Shown here: piece after piece, positions 48,701 to 60,130 of the stretch | How positions within the stretch are numbered: the stretch's first letter is position 1 | How the letters are laid out: the number at the start of each line of letters is the position of its first letter | Source of the DNA: Bimuria novae-zelandiae CBS 107.79 | Lineage: Eukaryota; Ascomycota; Dothideomycetes; Pleosporales; Didymosphaeriaceae | Reading direction: 5' to 3' | DNA: 64,000 nucleotides | Assembly (NCBI GenBank): GCA_010015655.1 | Contig: ML976713.1 | Span: forward strand, 206,160-270,159 | The notes under the pieces: model-generated | Databases searched by the model: none | The model's input: only the letters and a program-made list of their open reading frames with translations | What the model was told of the DNA's origin: nothing | Program-made: the position numbers and the translations under genes

Positions 48701-50333
48701 GCGCACCTTTTAAGGCGTCTAATAATTAAAAAAATAATAACCTTATAGGTCGTAAAGTGTTTAAGTTTAAACTATATAATAAGGAATTACACGATAGGAT
48801 CTAAATTTTTAAATTACGTCTTATATAAAAGGTTAAAAGAAAAATAACTAAGCCTTATAAGAAACCCTATCTAGTTATTTAAGGCTACTAGAACTAAGGC
48901 AAAAAAGCTATATTAATATAATTTTAACTATTTAACGCTATAATTAGTATTTAATTATAGCCCTAGCGCCTGTACTTATATAACGTAAGATAACTATTAA
49001 GCTATGCGATATAATATAGGTATATCCTTAAGCGTAAATAAATTTCTAAAAAACGATTCTTGCATATTTCCTTTTAGAAATAGTGTTAAAATATCTAGAA
49101 GGCACGCTACTTTACGTAATTAAACTTTTATATAGAATCGCGGAGGCAGGCATTTATTAGTAGATAGCGTACTATAGACATTACTATAAGGAATTAGATA
49201 TATTTATATTAACGTACAACCCTTACTTATTAGTTATAAATAAGGACGTAGACGCTTTTGGACTCGTTGGCATGTAGACTAATAATACCTTTATATTTAG
49301 AATAGCTATATTCTTGTTACCTAAAGAGAAAAAGCTTAAAGACGCATAGTTTTAATTAAAGCTAAAAACTCTCCTAACGCTAGACATGTAACTAGACTTT
49401 AATAGTTATACACTTAAAATAGAAATTAGTAAAGCAATCTTAAATCTTAAATAGAAAGGATAAGGAGGAAAGATTAAGCTTATAGATCTTAAGGCGCACG
49501 ATCGCGCGTAATAGTACATAGAATAGCGTGCCTCTAGGGCGTACATTGCCTTAACGTGCTAATTAGAGACTTTTTTTAATTTATCTATAGCCGCGCAAGC
49601 GTAGCAACCTTTAAAAAAGAATATTAGGATGCTTAATAAGCGTCTTAAATAGTAAATAGAGAATCTCGACCACGGTCTACGCTACGTACCTATTAACTTT
49701 ATTAACGCTAAGTTAATAGTCTTTATAGATAGCTTATTTACTAATAATAAGGACTTTAGTTCCTAGCTAGGCTTTATATTAATGCTTATTAGTAAGTCTA
49801 TAGACGTTAAAAATACGTTTATAATTTATAGCTATATAATTTACTATAGCTTTATAAAATATAAACGCGTTACACGAAGCGTACTAGTTTTAGAAATTTA
49901 TAGTATAGTTAATAGTTTTAATATTAGTATTGCTATTATAACTACCTTAAGGATAATTATAGAACGCCTTAAACTACTTATAATTCCCTTAGTTATCTGC
50001 ACAGATTCGTACTCGCTATATAAGTATTTAGTAAAACTTAGGATAATGAAGGAAAAGCATTTTATAATTAATATTATAGCGCTACGCTAGTTACATAAGC
50101 GTCGCGAGATTATTAAGATCTACTAGATTAATAGTAAAGATAATCCTATAAACGCTTTTACTAAGGCATTACTAAACCACGCCCTTAAGCACCTTATTAA
50201 CAGGAATAAGTTAATAGTCCGAGTGGAGGGCTAGGCATAGCGGCCAACAGGCTCTGATATTTAATGCTTTACACATAGTCAATATAGACACACGCAGTAA
50301 CTACCGAGCTATCTAAAAAGAAAAGATTTCTAG
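42733..50333 (+). pseudogene. Copia gag-pol pseudogene (element B)
   Basis: Plus strand. A zinc-knuckle region matching that of element A lies near 44,810-44,860, just before the inserted DNA transposon. The protease is at about 47,140-47,470 (NTGAANIS in place of DTGAANVS, so the catalytic Asp is lost). The integrase is about 47,550-48,500, RT about 48,950-49,640 and RNase H about 49,690-50,100 (ICTDSYSLYKYLVKL kept). It is closely related to element A but much more decayed. Confidence 0.82.
44913..46839 (-). mobile_element. Fot/pogo-like DNA transposon inside Copia B
   Basis: The TIR starts AGTCGGGCACCCTAGTTTCC at 44,913 and is inverted ending at 46,839, with TA at 44,911-44,912 and 46,840-46,841. 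Two TTTCCGACACCC units lie 17 bp apart. The minus strand has a degraded DDE_1 transposase; its best-kept part near 45,550-45,640 reads RSRWKATGLYPKSVRKPLGS, a typical C-terminal block of fungal pogo-like proteins. Confidence 0.85.
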
Positions 50334-51014
50334 TGTCGGATCATAGGTATTAGTAGATACATTAGCTACCTAATAATGCCTAACAGATCGCCTTAATCCT
50401 ACTTCGGTCTTACTTAGACAAGAGCATGTACACTTCTGTAGCATCCACACGTAGACAATAATTATCTTGAATCTTCGAATGTAATCCGTTTTCAGTTCCT
50501 TTCCTTTCGCTAGTGAGAGCCTATCCAACATTAAGTGAGTGTTTAATTATTATACTGAATTTAAAATATAAAGAAATTAGTAAATATTAATAGTAGCTAT
50601 ATAATAATAGATTTTATTAGGTTCTATAATAGTAATAAGATACTACTATATTTCTATACTCTATATTTAACTTATACGCTTTAGCTATTAAATATGGTTA
50701 GTTTTAGTCTTTTAATAATAAATTGCACCTAGGAACTTATAAGTTACCATTATATAATATTTAAATAAATTCGTATTTATCAAAAGGTCTTCTATTTAAT
50801 ATTCTAGACTATTTAATTAAATATATTTACCTAAAATTTAATTTTTAGCTTATTTAAAACTACTAGCATATCGCTACTTAATCTTAAAAAATACTTTAAA
50901 AATTTAGAATATTAACACTAAATAGCTTTTAGTTATCTTAAACCTTAGCTTTGTGTTACTCTAGGGGGGACTAGCCTAAAGTAGAAATACTAGTACTTAA
51001 ATCTATAAAAGATA

Positions 51015-52976
51015 ACGTACTTTATAAGCGAGCCGTCATTATAAGCAAGCCGTTACCCTACTAAACTTTTCGTAACGCGTTACCTTGTAACAATAATAGC
51101 TTAACTACCTCCTACTTAAATACTTTATAACGAAGTAGATATCTTTCTCGCTATCTTAGCTATTAATAAAGGCTAGATCTAAAGTAAATAACGCGCTATA
51201 GTAATATATAACATCCCCTAAAGCATATTAAGTAACTAATGCGTAAAAATTACTGCGCGATGTAATTATTAGCCTAAATTAAAAAAGCTTACTAAGCTAG
51301 AAGAGGAGGTAATTATTAGGCATATACTTAATCTAGATTTATAAAGGTTTACGCCTACCCTAGCTACTATATAAGATATAGTAAATAACCTACTTACTAA
51401 GTATAGGGCTAGCTAGATTAGTTAACTATAGCCACGTAACTTTATTAAGTGAATAGATTACCTTACTATATAATTTAATTAACTATATAATTATTAGAGA
51501 GCTCTATATAAAGATCTAAACATAATTAAGGCGTAGTTTAAGCTTATAACGCGTACTAAAGCTACCTATAGTATTTATAATTAAGATACCTATAACTTTA
51601 ATAAAATAAGCTTTATAATGGGCAGGATATTATCTTAGCTTATTATTATAAATTTAAAGAGATAAGATAGCCTAAAAGTAATATAGTTAAATAATTATAA
51701 GTAAACTATAATAATCTATAAAATTAATACTACTAGCTAAGTAATCCCGCCCTTTATTATCTTCCCTAGCTAGTATTACCTCTCTACCTAGTATAAGAAT
51801 AATAATATACCACGCGACTAGGCTTTTGCTATTAGTAATAGTAACTAGACTACTAATAAGCTGAGAGTAGCGTAGCTAAAGTACTTTATTAAGTATATAG
51901 TAGAGCATAGAATAGGCGCGCATTAGCTACTTATACTTAATAGCTATAAGTGTCACGATGCCTATATATACTATCCTATGCCTTATAACAATAGCTATCA
52001 TCACTTATTCCTTTTAGGGATGTATAGCGGCGTAGTATAGGGCGACGTATATTATAATAAGAGCTATAACTCGCTCGAATTTTAAGAGATGTATAAGGAC
52101 AATAATATCTATACTCTTTATATACTATTATATTTATTATACCCTTTATAGCTACTTAATATTAGCTACTTTTTACTGTTAAAGCGCGCATATAGCTACT
52201 AGATTAAGAGACTAATATGTAACTATATTAATTATATTATAAAGCTAGGATTTCTACTAGCCTTGTGCGTAGCCTATAAGTAGTTAATTATAAAAGAAAA
52301 TATTTATACAAGCTTTTAAGGCGCTAGCCTAGTTCTATATAACCTAAAGGCAGTAATATTAAAGCTTAATATTAAGCTTTATACGCTAACGCCACCTTTA
52401 TTAAAGGTTGCTTTATAAAAAGCCTAAATACTAGGTAACGCGCGTAAGCTAGAGGCTTAATTAATATTAGTTTATAATAAAATTTAAAAGTATAAAAGCT
52501 TATTACATAATTTTATTATTATAGAACTTAATTAGTTTAAAAGGGGCGATAAGGTAATAGGTTATAAAAGTACGCTTATACGCGATTAGATTAAGAGGTT
52601 TAAAAAGGCTAATAAGGCTACTATAACACGTAGAAGTTAAAAAGGAAATAAATATAGTAGTATAGCACCCTAATAAGGATAGAGATATAGGAGATTATTA
52701 CTTAAAAGCATATTAAGTAGTAACTAGAGAGTAAACCGTATTAAGCTAGGACGTAATTAGGTACTAGTTAGTAGGCTTTAACGCGCTATAGCTACTATAA
52801 AGAGACTAGGTATAATGCGCGAACGTGTATAAAGTATAATATAAATACTATTTAATCTAGGATAGTAATCGTGTATAATTATTATATCGAGTTGTTGAGC
52901 TAGATCGCTGTAAAGGCAATAGAAGGTTGGTGGGATAACGACTCGCTTATAATAACGGCTCGCTTATAATGTACGT
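51015..52976 (+). mobile_element. Fot/pogo-like DNA transposon
   Basis: The TIR starts ACGTACTTTATAAGCGAGCC at 51,015 and is inverted ending at 52,976, with TA at 51,013-51,014 and 52,977-52,978. Two TTATAAGCGAGCCGT units lie 17 bp apart. The plus-strand transposase remnant includes LLILDGYKCHDA (about 51,930), LKRAYSY...KLGFLLAL (about 52,170-52,260) and a LDVRLRTPTPP-like block near 52,370, all typical of pogo-like DDE_1 proteins. Confidence 0.82.
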
Positions 52977-53743
52977 TATGAACTTTTATAAGTTAAAAAA
53001 GATTCTTTACACCCTCCACCACCTAGTAGCATAAAATAAACTTATCTACTGTAAATTAGAGGGCGTAAAGGATATCCTAAGAGAGAGAGAAAAGTCCTTT
53101 ATAAAGAGGAGAGTTCTGCCTTTATAGTAATACGAAAAATACTATAAAGATGCTGCTTTCTAGTTACTACGCATACGAAAGGAGATAAAAGTAAAATATA
53201 AAGTATTTAAGGACCTTAAGCGTTAAGAGGAGCTTATAAAAACTAATAAAAAGTAACTTTAATAGAATAATAATCTACGTAAGGAAAGGCTAAAAGATAA
53301 AAAACGTATAAAAAAAGATAGCTAAATTAGTGCGTAAAAAGGAGCTAGCTAAGCTAGCTTCTTAAAAAGCTAAACGCGTAGCTACAAAATAATACTAAAA
53401 AGAACCTTATAATACTGAAAAAGCTTTATAATTATTTAAAGAAGTAATAAAAAGGCTTTAAAGCTAGTAATTAAAAATTAAAAGCGTGTATAATATACTA
53501 AGGCTATTATAGCTAGCGTGTTATTTAATATTTCTTTAACTATATAACTTACTATAATTAACTCTTGCAACCACCCTACTCATTAACTAAAATAGTATAT
53601 ATAAGATAAAAATATCGCATAAATGCAGAGAGTACTCTAATAAAAAAATCGTATAATATTATATGTTTTACATAGCTGTAGAGCTTTATGTTTGCAATTG
53701 CTAATATACTGCTAAGTCGGGCGTTGCACGCACAGACACGATA

Positions 53744-56700
53744 TCGTGTCTTGGCAGCTAATGCACGCCGTCACCTCATGCACACGCAATACCATAATTA
53801 GGTTAATAAAGACAAGGCTGTAGAGCTCTATATAAAAGCAATTATCGTAAGATTTTCTGGATTTAAAGTCTTTTAGAGCTATAGATAATCGTTATCTAAT
53901 TAGATTATAAATATCTACTTAGTATTTTAACTAGATAGCTACTATGCGATAATAGCGTTAATAGCGTAACTACTACTATATTAATATATATAAGTGCCAG
54001 CATAGATTTCTTCCTCTTTATAACCTTATACGTAGCTTTTAAGTCTCTCTAACTTCTCTTTTTAGTAATTTAAGAAGTTTTTAAAGTTATTATTAAGTCT
54101 TATAAGCTTATTAATAAAAGTTTTATTTAGTAGCTTACTTAGCTCTTTTCTTAGCACGTGTAGTTTTAGTTATTACTAATGTAAAACGCCTTTTTTATAG
54201 TAAATAAGCTTTAAGCTATTTTTTTGCTGTTTATATTTCTTATTACTAACTTTTTTAGAGTAATAATTATTTCGTTTAAGCTTTTTATTAACTAAGAGAA
54301 TCGTGTGCTCTTTATATTTAAGTAAGTAATTAGAAAATAGCTTTTTTATACTATTACTTAGGCTACTCTAATAGTAAAGTTTTACTGTAAAAAGGGCCCA
54401 GACTACGGATCACTCAATCTACCAACAGTACTAAGGCGATCCCTTAGGGAGGGAAGAGAAGGGCTGGGGCGAGGGGGATAAATAGGGTGAAAACCCTAAC
54501 AGCGCTAGTCGAGCGCTGTCGAGTACTGTCAAAGGCTATCAACAGCTCTCGACTCACGCTTCGTGACACTCACTCTTTATTTAACGCTATTTCACATTTT
54601 TAAGAACTTTTAAAGGTCCTTATTTTTATACTTTAAAAGTTACTTTTATATAAAAATTAAGTATATTATCTAGCTAAGCTTACGTAACTCTATAGTTATA
54701 ATATTCTTAATAATAAAATATAATAATTACTTTACATTGCGCTAATTTAATACGCTAAGTACTAATATAAAACCTTTTTATAATCTTACCTTTAGAAAGG
54801 GCTTTTTATTGAATTACTTACGGATAAGTATAGGATTTTATAGCGAGATATTTATATACTTAAAAGTTTTAGTAATTAATTATAGCGTAGCTAACGTAGT
54901 CTAGACCCTCTAGAAAAGTATAAAAAGCTTTTTTTAATAATTATTAATAGTTCTAGCTTTTATATAGATAGGCATTACGCTCGTTAAAGAAGGTAGTTAA
55001 AAAAAACTTAAATATATATACGTTAAGAGGCTATAACGTATACGTTAAATAAGGGGAAAGTATAGTAAAGAGAATCCTATTCTAGTTATAATAATTAATA
55101 AAATCTATAGTAATATAAAACCTATAGCTATTAAGAATTAAGAGTTAGTATACTTATTAAGCCTTTTCAGCCTTTTTTTATATTTAACAATTAAATACTT
55201 ATTAAAGCTATTAAAGGCCTATGTTATTATTTAATTAGCTAGAGGGCGATGAGGTAATGAAAATTTTATAATAATAATAAAAATGTTTTACTTAGCTTAA
55301 TTATAGGTTTTTAGCATAACATTAATAAATTAATAATAAAACAATAGTAGAACTATTAGCGAATATAAAAAGTAGCAAACTTACGCGTAAAACTTAAAAA
55401 GTGTATAGCTTAGATCTTTAACTTGCTAGGTCATTAGTCTAAGTAGCTAGTTTATATAGAGTTCTAAAAAGAAAGGTAAATAAAAGAGGAGTAGCATAAT
55501 TCCACTATAAAGCTTTAATAAATATTTAAAAATAACTATTTACTTGCAACGTGACTCGTGCAAGTACCTATAAAAAAAAGCAGCGTAATTCTACTATAAA
55601 GCTTTAATAAATATTTAAAAGTAATTATTTACTTATAACGTGACTCGCGCGAGTACCTACGTATATAAATAAATAAAAAATAGGTAGCTATAAGATTATA
55701 GCGCCTAGCTAGTAAAGGCTTATTTACTTATAGGCTTATTATAATCTATGCTTTAATATTCCCTAAAAAGATTAAAGCAGGGTTTAATACCCATTTTTTA
55801 TATTTAGGCTTAGTGAATTATACCTTTTACAAATTGTTTTTAACTTAGCCCTTAATTTTACTAATTTCTTTACTTATAGGCTTATTATAAAGCTTATAAG
55901 ACACTTCTCCCTAAAACACGTACTAAGAGTAGTTATACTTTATAAGCTTTTATTGATACTAGCTATTTACTCTATATAAGTACTTATAGCTTATATTAAG
56001 AGTGTGCTTTCTAAGCGTAGCATATATACTTATATACTTAGTTATTTAGCTAAGCTATGCCAGCTAGCAAGTATATCTTTTTAAAAATAAAGTTACTACT
56101 ATACCTAGTTATAATAGGTTATTAAGCTTGTTTAAGTCTACTTATAGTTATATTATAATACTAAATATAGGAAATCTCTTATTAGTAGTATACTTTTGAT
56201 TTTTAAAACATTTAAGAGTATAGCGTTAGCGTGTGCGTAGTTTCATTTAAATAACTATTTAGTTATATCTATTGCTTTGCTACTTTATAGGCGTAAGGTA
56301 ACTTCTTTATATATATATTGTACCTGCTCCTTTTAATTCTTATTACTTCAATAGAAATTATTCTTAAGTTCTCTAATTAGCGCCTATAACGTCTACTACT
56401 TACTTAACTATAATATTATAGTATAGATCTGGTTCTAGAGTACTTAAAAATTTATTATAAACTAATTATAAATAGTAAACTCTAACTTATAGCGCTTAAA
56501 TTATGATATATAAAGTTTAGTTTTAGTATTTAAGTCTAGTAGCTCTGAAACATAGTTATATATATATATTTATTTAAGAGTTTTAAAGTTAATATAATTT
56601 TATATCCCTTAAGCTTTTACGTGGTACTTAAGCTACACATACTAAAGTAAAAATAAAGTATAATTTATAAATTAGTTACTTATTAAGAGCTTTATAGTAG

Positions 56701-57144
56701 TTATTATACAGTTTAGCTTTACTAAAATATAAGCGTTAAGACGTAAGCGTAAGAATAATAAAAAGTAGAGAATAGTTTATTACTATAATTATTAATTAGT
56801 ATAAAGTAAGTATATAATACAATATTATAAAAGTACTAGACTTATAATTATAGCGTATAGTTATAAAAATTAAAAAGCGTATAAATAAAGTCTATTAAGA
56901 AAAGGAAGTTTTACTAAGACGTCTAACTATTTATAGATTTAGGGGATTGCGTGCTTAGCTACTTAGCCACTTAGCTACTTGGCTGCTTGGCTTAACTAGC
57001 TAGCGAAGTAAGCTCTAGCAAGGAGCTAGTAAGCCTTTTGCAACAATTAGGTCTATATTAGTAGAGATATGTCGCGTTAAAAATGGGGCGCCGCATTAGT
57101 GCGCGTGCATGAGGTGACGGCGTGCATCAGCTGCCAAGACACGG
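53744..57144 (-). mobile_element. Fot/pogo-like DNA transposon, heavily RIP-degraded
   Basis: The TIR starts TCGTGTCTTGGCAGCTAATG at 53,744 and is inverted ending at 57,144. It shares TA 53,742-53,743 with its neighbour; TA 57,145-57,146 is on the other side. TGCACGCCGTCACCTCA is followed at 17 bp by TGCACxCGC. A Lys-rich coil reads on the minus strand around 54,130-54,350, and a possible N-terminus (MDLIVAKGLLAP) near 57,060. The interior (54,600-57,000) is too decayed to follow. At 3.4 kb it is longer than its relatives, so more insertions may be hidden. Confidence 0.65.
54386..54568. mobile_element. Possible small solo LTR, 183 bp
   Basis: A GC-rich, un-RIPed patch in very AT-rich DNA, starting TGTAAAAAGGGCCC and ending CGTGACA, with a TATA-like GGATAAATAG near 54,475. 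Flanking pentamers TTTAC and CTCAC differ by two C-to-T changes, so the target duplication is only suggestive. Confidence 0.4.
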
Positions 57145-57208
57145 TAAGGATGACGTGCAATTGTTTCTCTCTATCTACGTATAGACAGTGATAGGGCTGA
57201 CGCCATTC

Positions 57209-57916
57209 TCAACCACAACTATGGTAACCTTCGAGGAAGGCGCGGTTCCTATCGAATATCCGCTGAATACCTTCTTGGTCGTCTTCATGTGGCAGGTCCG
57301 TACGTGGCTTCAGGCCTCGAGTGAGCATGACCATGGCGAGGTGGCGGTAGCCCTTGGGGTACTCTAACATCTCGCTCGACATCACCAGCGGTGGGTTGGT
57401 AGTAGGTCCGGGGAAGGCGGTGACAAGGCGGTCTCTAACGTACGTCGACTCGAGGCTTAGCATTCGCCAGGGCCCGTTATCCGTAATCTTTTCCAGACGG
57501 CTCGCAAGACGCATATGGGAAGCCAACTCATATTCAACGCCGCCGATCGTAACCCCACTGGTGACGAGGCAGAATGCCTCGCTGATGGCGCGTCGTCCAT
57601 GGACGCGTATGTCGACAGGGTCAAAGGACGAGTGGATGATGTTGACTTTGCTTTTGTGCATTATGGCTGACTTGTGCAAGAATACTTCTACGTCACCCTC
57701 GTACCTGTTTTTAATTAGCTCGAGCCACTTGTATAGATACAAGAAAGAGAAAACGGGGCGAAGTTTATACCAGGCAACGTTGACATAAGTCTTAGACCCA
57801 TCTGGGTGGAATGCTGCACGGCACAAATCCCATTGAGCCGTGTCTCGATAATAACGCTCTCGCTTAAGGAGATTGGCGATTTCAGGTATGTCTGAGCCTT
57901 CGTTTTCCATTCTCAT
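57209..57916 (-). CDS. SnoaL-like domain protein, probably two exons
   Basis: The frame is open for 235 codons, but the insert at 57,705-57,770 (66 bp) starts GTATAAAC, ends AACAG and has a CTAAT branch-like site. Its removal turns WYKLRP...NRYEGD into WYEGD in the same frame. The likely mRNA is complement(57,209-57,704, 57,771-57,916), giving 213 residues. Sequence such as AQWDLCRAAFHPD and GRRAISEAFC fits the SnoaL-like (NTF2-fold) superfamily, which includes polyketide cyclases and small dehydratases. The exact reaction is unknown. It is divergent from the PKS at 59,090, which suggests co-regulation. Composition is normal, with no RIP, although RIP-laden DNA ends only 60 bp from the stop codon. 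Confidence 0.75.
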   Translation of the reverse strand: MRMENEGSDIPEIANLLKRERYYRDTAQWDLCRAAFHPDGSKTYVNVAWYKLRPVFSFLYLYKWLELIKNRYEGDVEVFLHKSAIMHKSKVNIIHSSFDPVDIRVHGRRAISEAFCLVTSGVTIGGVEYELASHMRLASRLEKITDNGPWRMLSLESTYVRDRLVTAFPGPTTNPPLVMSSEMLEYPKGYRHLAMVMLTRGLKPRTDLPHEDDQEGIQRIFDRNRAFLEGYHSCG

Positions 57917-59089
57917 AGCTGCGGTGTTGGGAAGACAGTGGAAATGTGGAATACTTGGGTAGGACGCCGGGCTTGCAGGTTACGACATAAATATGAAATA
58001 AGTTGCAGCCGGAAGTGAACAGGAGTAAACGCGACATATTTTCTAGGTCAAATGATGAATCTTATGCGCCACATCACCTTCATACTCGTGTGGCATAGCG
58101 GTTGAGGTAGGATTTTCGCGACACTCTGATGCTGATCAATTGATGTTAGGCTGAGCCAGCTCACCGCGTTGAATCCGCGCATCACCGCGCACAAATTCCG
58201 CAGCTTTGTAACATATGCTTATTCCGGAAGATGTGGAAAGATTGTTGTTGAGTGACTTACAAAGAACCTGCGTGCAGCTGAGCGTGTGCTTACGGTACCG
58301 GCTGGAACCACACGAAGCTTGAGCGTTTAGTTAGTTTCACACCGCTCAGCCCACACTTGACACCGTACATGATCGAATGTACTTTGTTCTCAGAGTAGAG
58401 TGGGGCTATATCTGACTGTGTCTGACTGATAAGAGTCTTGGGAGTAATTGCAGCACATTGGCGACGATTGCGATGTTCGGAGATCGTCAATGCTTGCATA
58501 ATCGATTCTTGGGGAACTCTCGCAACGCAGCGCATCGTTGTAGCTGAACATAGTGGTGACCATGGTATCTACATTTGCCGACTGAAGCGTGCCGGCCACA
58601 GTATTCGAGTTAGTCGGGATTTTAACTGTATCTGCATCAATAATTTTGGGTACAAGCACTAAGGAAACTCGGTGACATGCCTATTTGGTGCATGCGCAAC
58701 TAGGGACCTACCACATCTTACTGGTGATTCACGCTCGGCCGAACGGTGTTGAAGGGCGCGATTTGACCAGAAACGGAACTCTTGTTCGCTCTGCGGTCAA
58801 AGTCGGAAGACTCGGAGGCTTCTGGGGTGCGGTGTGTCGCAGATCGCTGTCACAAGAGGTGGTATGATGAGTGGGACTCCAATACCGGGATGCATCTCAC
58901 CAAAAAGACGTCCTTGATACGGTGTGTTGCTCATTCTTCATCGACGTACGATAAGCGCAGTCTGTTACTGTAGTACAATGTCATGGAATACATAAAGAGC
59001 TTTCCTGCTGTTTAGTGCTCTCCTCATGCTTCATTGATTAGGGGATTACTCTCCCATGAATAATTGCAAGTCGTTGACTTGATTGAGCC
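57917..59089. promoter_or_regulatory. Divergent intergenic region between SnoaL-like gene and PKS
   Basis: About 1.2 kb of normal composition between two head-to-head genes, so it should hold both promoters. Short open frames at 58,290-58,970 overlap on both strands, show no family resemblance and are treated as chance. No specific operator was identified. Confidence 0.5.
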
Positions 59090-60130
59090 ATGACTTCTCC
59101 TGTTCATGTTCTTCTTTTCCCACATGGCCACGAGGATGCCCTGGCTGCCATTCATGACTTGAATGTGCGGTCCAGGACACAAGCCCAGCTTCGGACCTTT
59201 CTTGCCACTATCGTAACGGTCCTTCGCGAGCAAACGAGCGCCCTGGATGGCTCCGAGCGTGCCAACATTGGCGAGTTCGAAGACATCGTGGAGCTTGCGG
59301 AGCGATATGGTATTCAACAACGCCCGAATGTGATTGTGGAAATGGTTCTGTCCACCATAATTCAAATCGGCCAGTTGGTTCTGTCAGTTCGATCCGCTTC
59401 CGGACAAGCATATACTAGCATGGAACTTGACTGACACAATACAGGCTTGCGGAAGACCAGCCCTCCGTCCTGTTGGGTGGAGCCCGGCACGAATCGATAC
59501 CTATCGGATACGGCTTCGGGACAATCGCAGCTGCCGTTGCTGCCTCGGCAAGCAATACGGATGCCGTAATCAAGCTAGGCGTAGAAGCACTGGCTGTCTC
59601 CTTCCGCTTGTCCACTTATCTCCAGAGAATGGCGAAGGGCATCGAAGAGACAGATGGCACTTGGGCGCGGGTTGTTTCGAGTTCCGACCTAACGGCGGTT
59701 GAAAGGCAGCTTGATCAGGTCAATATATCGCGAGGAATGCTCCATCGAGCGTACATTGCACAAGTTTTCTCTGCCAATACCGTCGTATTTGGCCCTCCTT
59801 CAACCATGGACGCTCTCGAGAAGACGGCTTCCATCGGAACAGTCACTTCTCCTTCTTTGCCCTATCGGTGCCCGATGTACGGCTCACATCTGCCACTGAC
59901 AGACGTGGCTCAGCTGGCTCGCGTCTCGCCATCGCTCGATGCGCACCTGGCTCGGAGATCGATGTATTCCATGCATTCTGGTGGTGGCATTTCTCAAACA
60001 GGAACCTTCGGCGAGCTCTTGCGCAAGGCCGTAGAGCAAGTGATACTCAATCCCATACGGTTTGAACAATCGATCGAGGTTGTTGCAGCGGAACTTGGAC
60101 AGACAGAGAGTGCTGACGTCGTCGTTACCA
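59090..60130 (+). other. PKS SAT domain lacking the expected Cys
   Basis: The starter-unit acyltransferase domain normally loads the starter through a Cys in GxCxG and a downstream His. Here the motif is G-Y-G-F-G (codons at 59,506-59,520). The later His-rich motif usually written YHAPHL reads MYGSHL near 59,875-59,890. The fold-level pattern (GTIAAAVAAS after the motif) is kept, so the alignment is secure. What is seen is the substitution; loss of transfer activity is inference. Confidence 0.7.

Larger units (their letters stand above)
36320..50530 (+). mobile_element. Copia LTR retrotransposon B, with a related Copia in its 5' LTR and a DNA transposon inside
   Basis: The 5' LTR starts TGTCGAATCATGG at 36,320 and is split: 36,320-36,472 and 42,689-42,732. 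The 3' LTR is 50,334-50,530. Both are 197 bp when the insert is removed. The target duplication TTAAG is at 36,315-36,319 and 50,531-50,535. Internal DNA is 42,733-50,333, interrupted by the element at 44,913-46,839. RIP is very heavy. Confidence 0.88.
35551..53520 (+). pseudogene. Fot/pogo transposase pseudogene in three pieces
   Basis: The start ATG at 35,551 opens MLAINEAIAYINSLALSKKF, a psq-type HTH start. The N-terminal half runs to 36,314. The DDE_1 core resumes at 50,536 and is cut again at 51,012. The C-terminal part (52,979-53,520) has the AVxW-like block followed by a Lys/Glu/Ala-rich coiled coil. All pieces carry RIP stops. Confidence 0.65.
35462..53741 (+). mobile_element. Fot/pogo DNA transposon expanded to 18.3 kb by nested insertions
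   Basis: The TIR starts CCGTGTCTGTGCGCGCAACG at 35,462 and is inverted ending at 53,741. TA flanks are at 35,460-35,461 and 53,742-53,743. Two GCGCAACGCCCGAC units lie 17 bp apart in the left TIR. Its own DNA is 35,462-36,314, 50,536-51,012 and 52,979-53,741. The inserts are a Copia nest (36,320-50,530) and another Fot-type element (51,015-52,976). Removing them leaves about 2.1 kb. Confidence 0.85.

Noticed and set aside
58290..58973. Short frames on both strands between SnoaL-like gene and PKS
   Set aside because: They overlap each other in opposite directions, lack family motifs and sit where the divergent promoters are expected.
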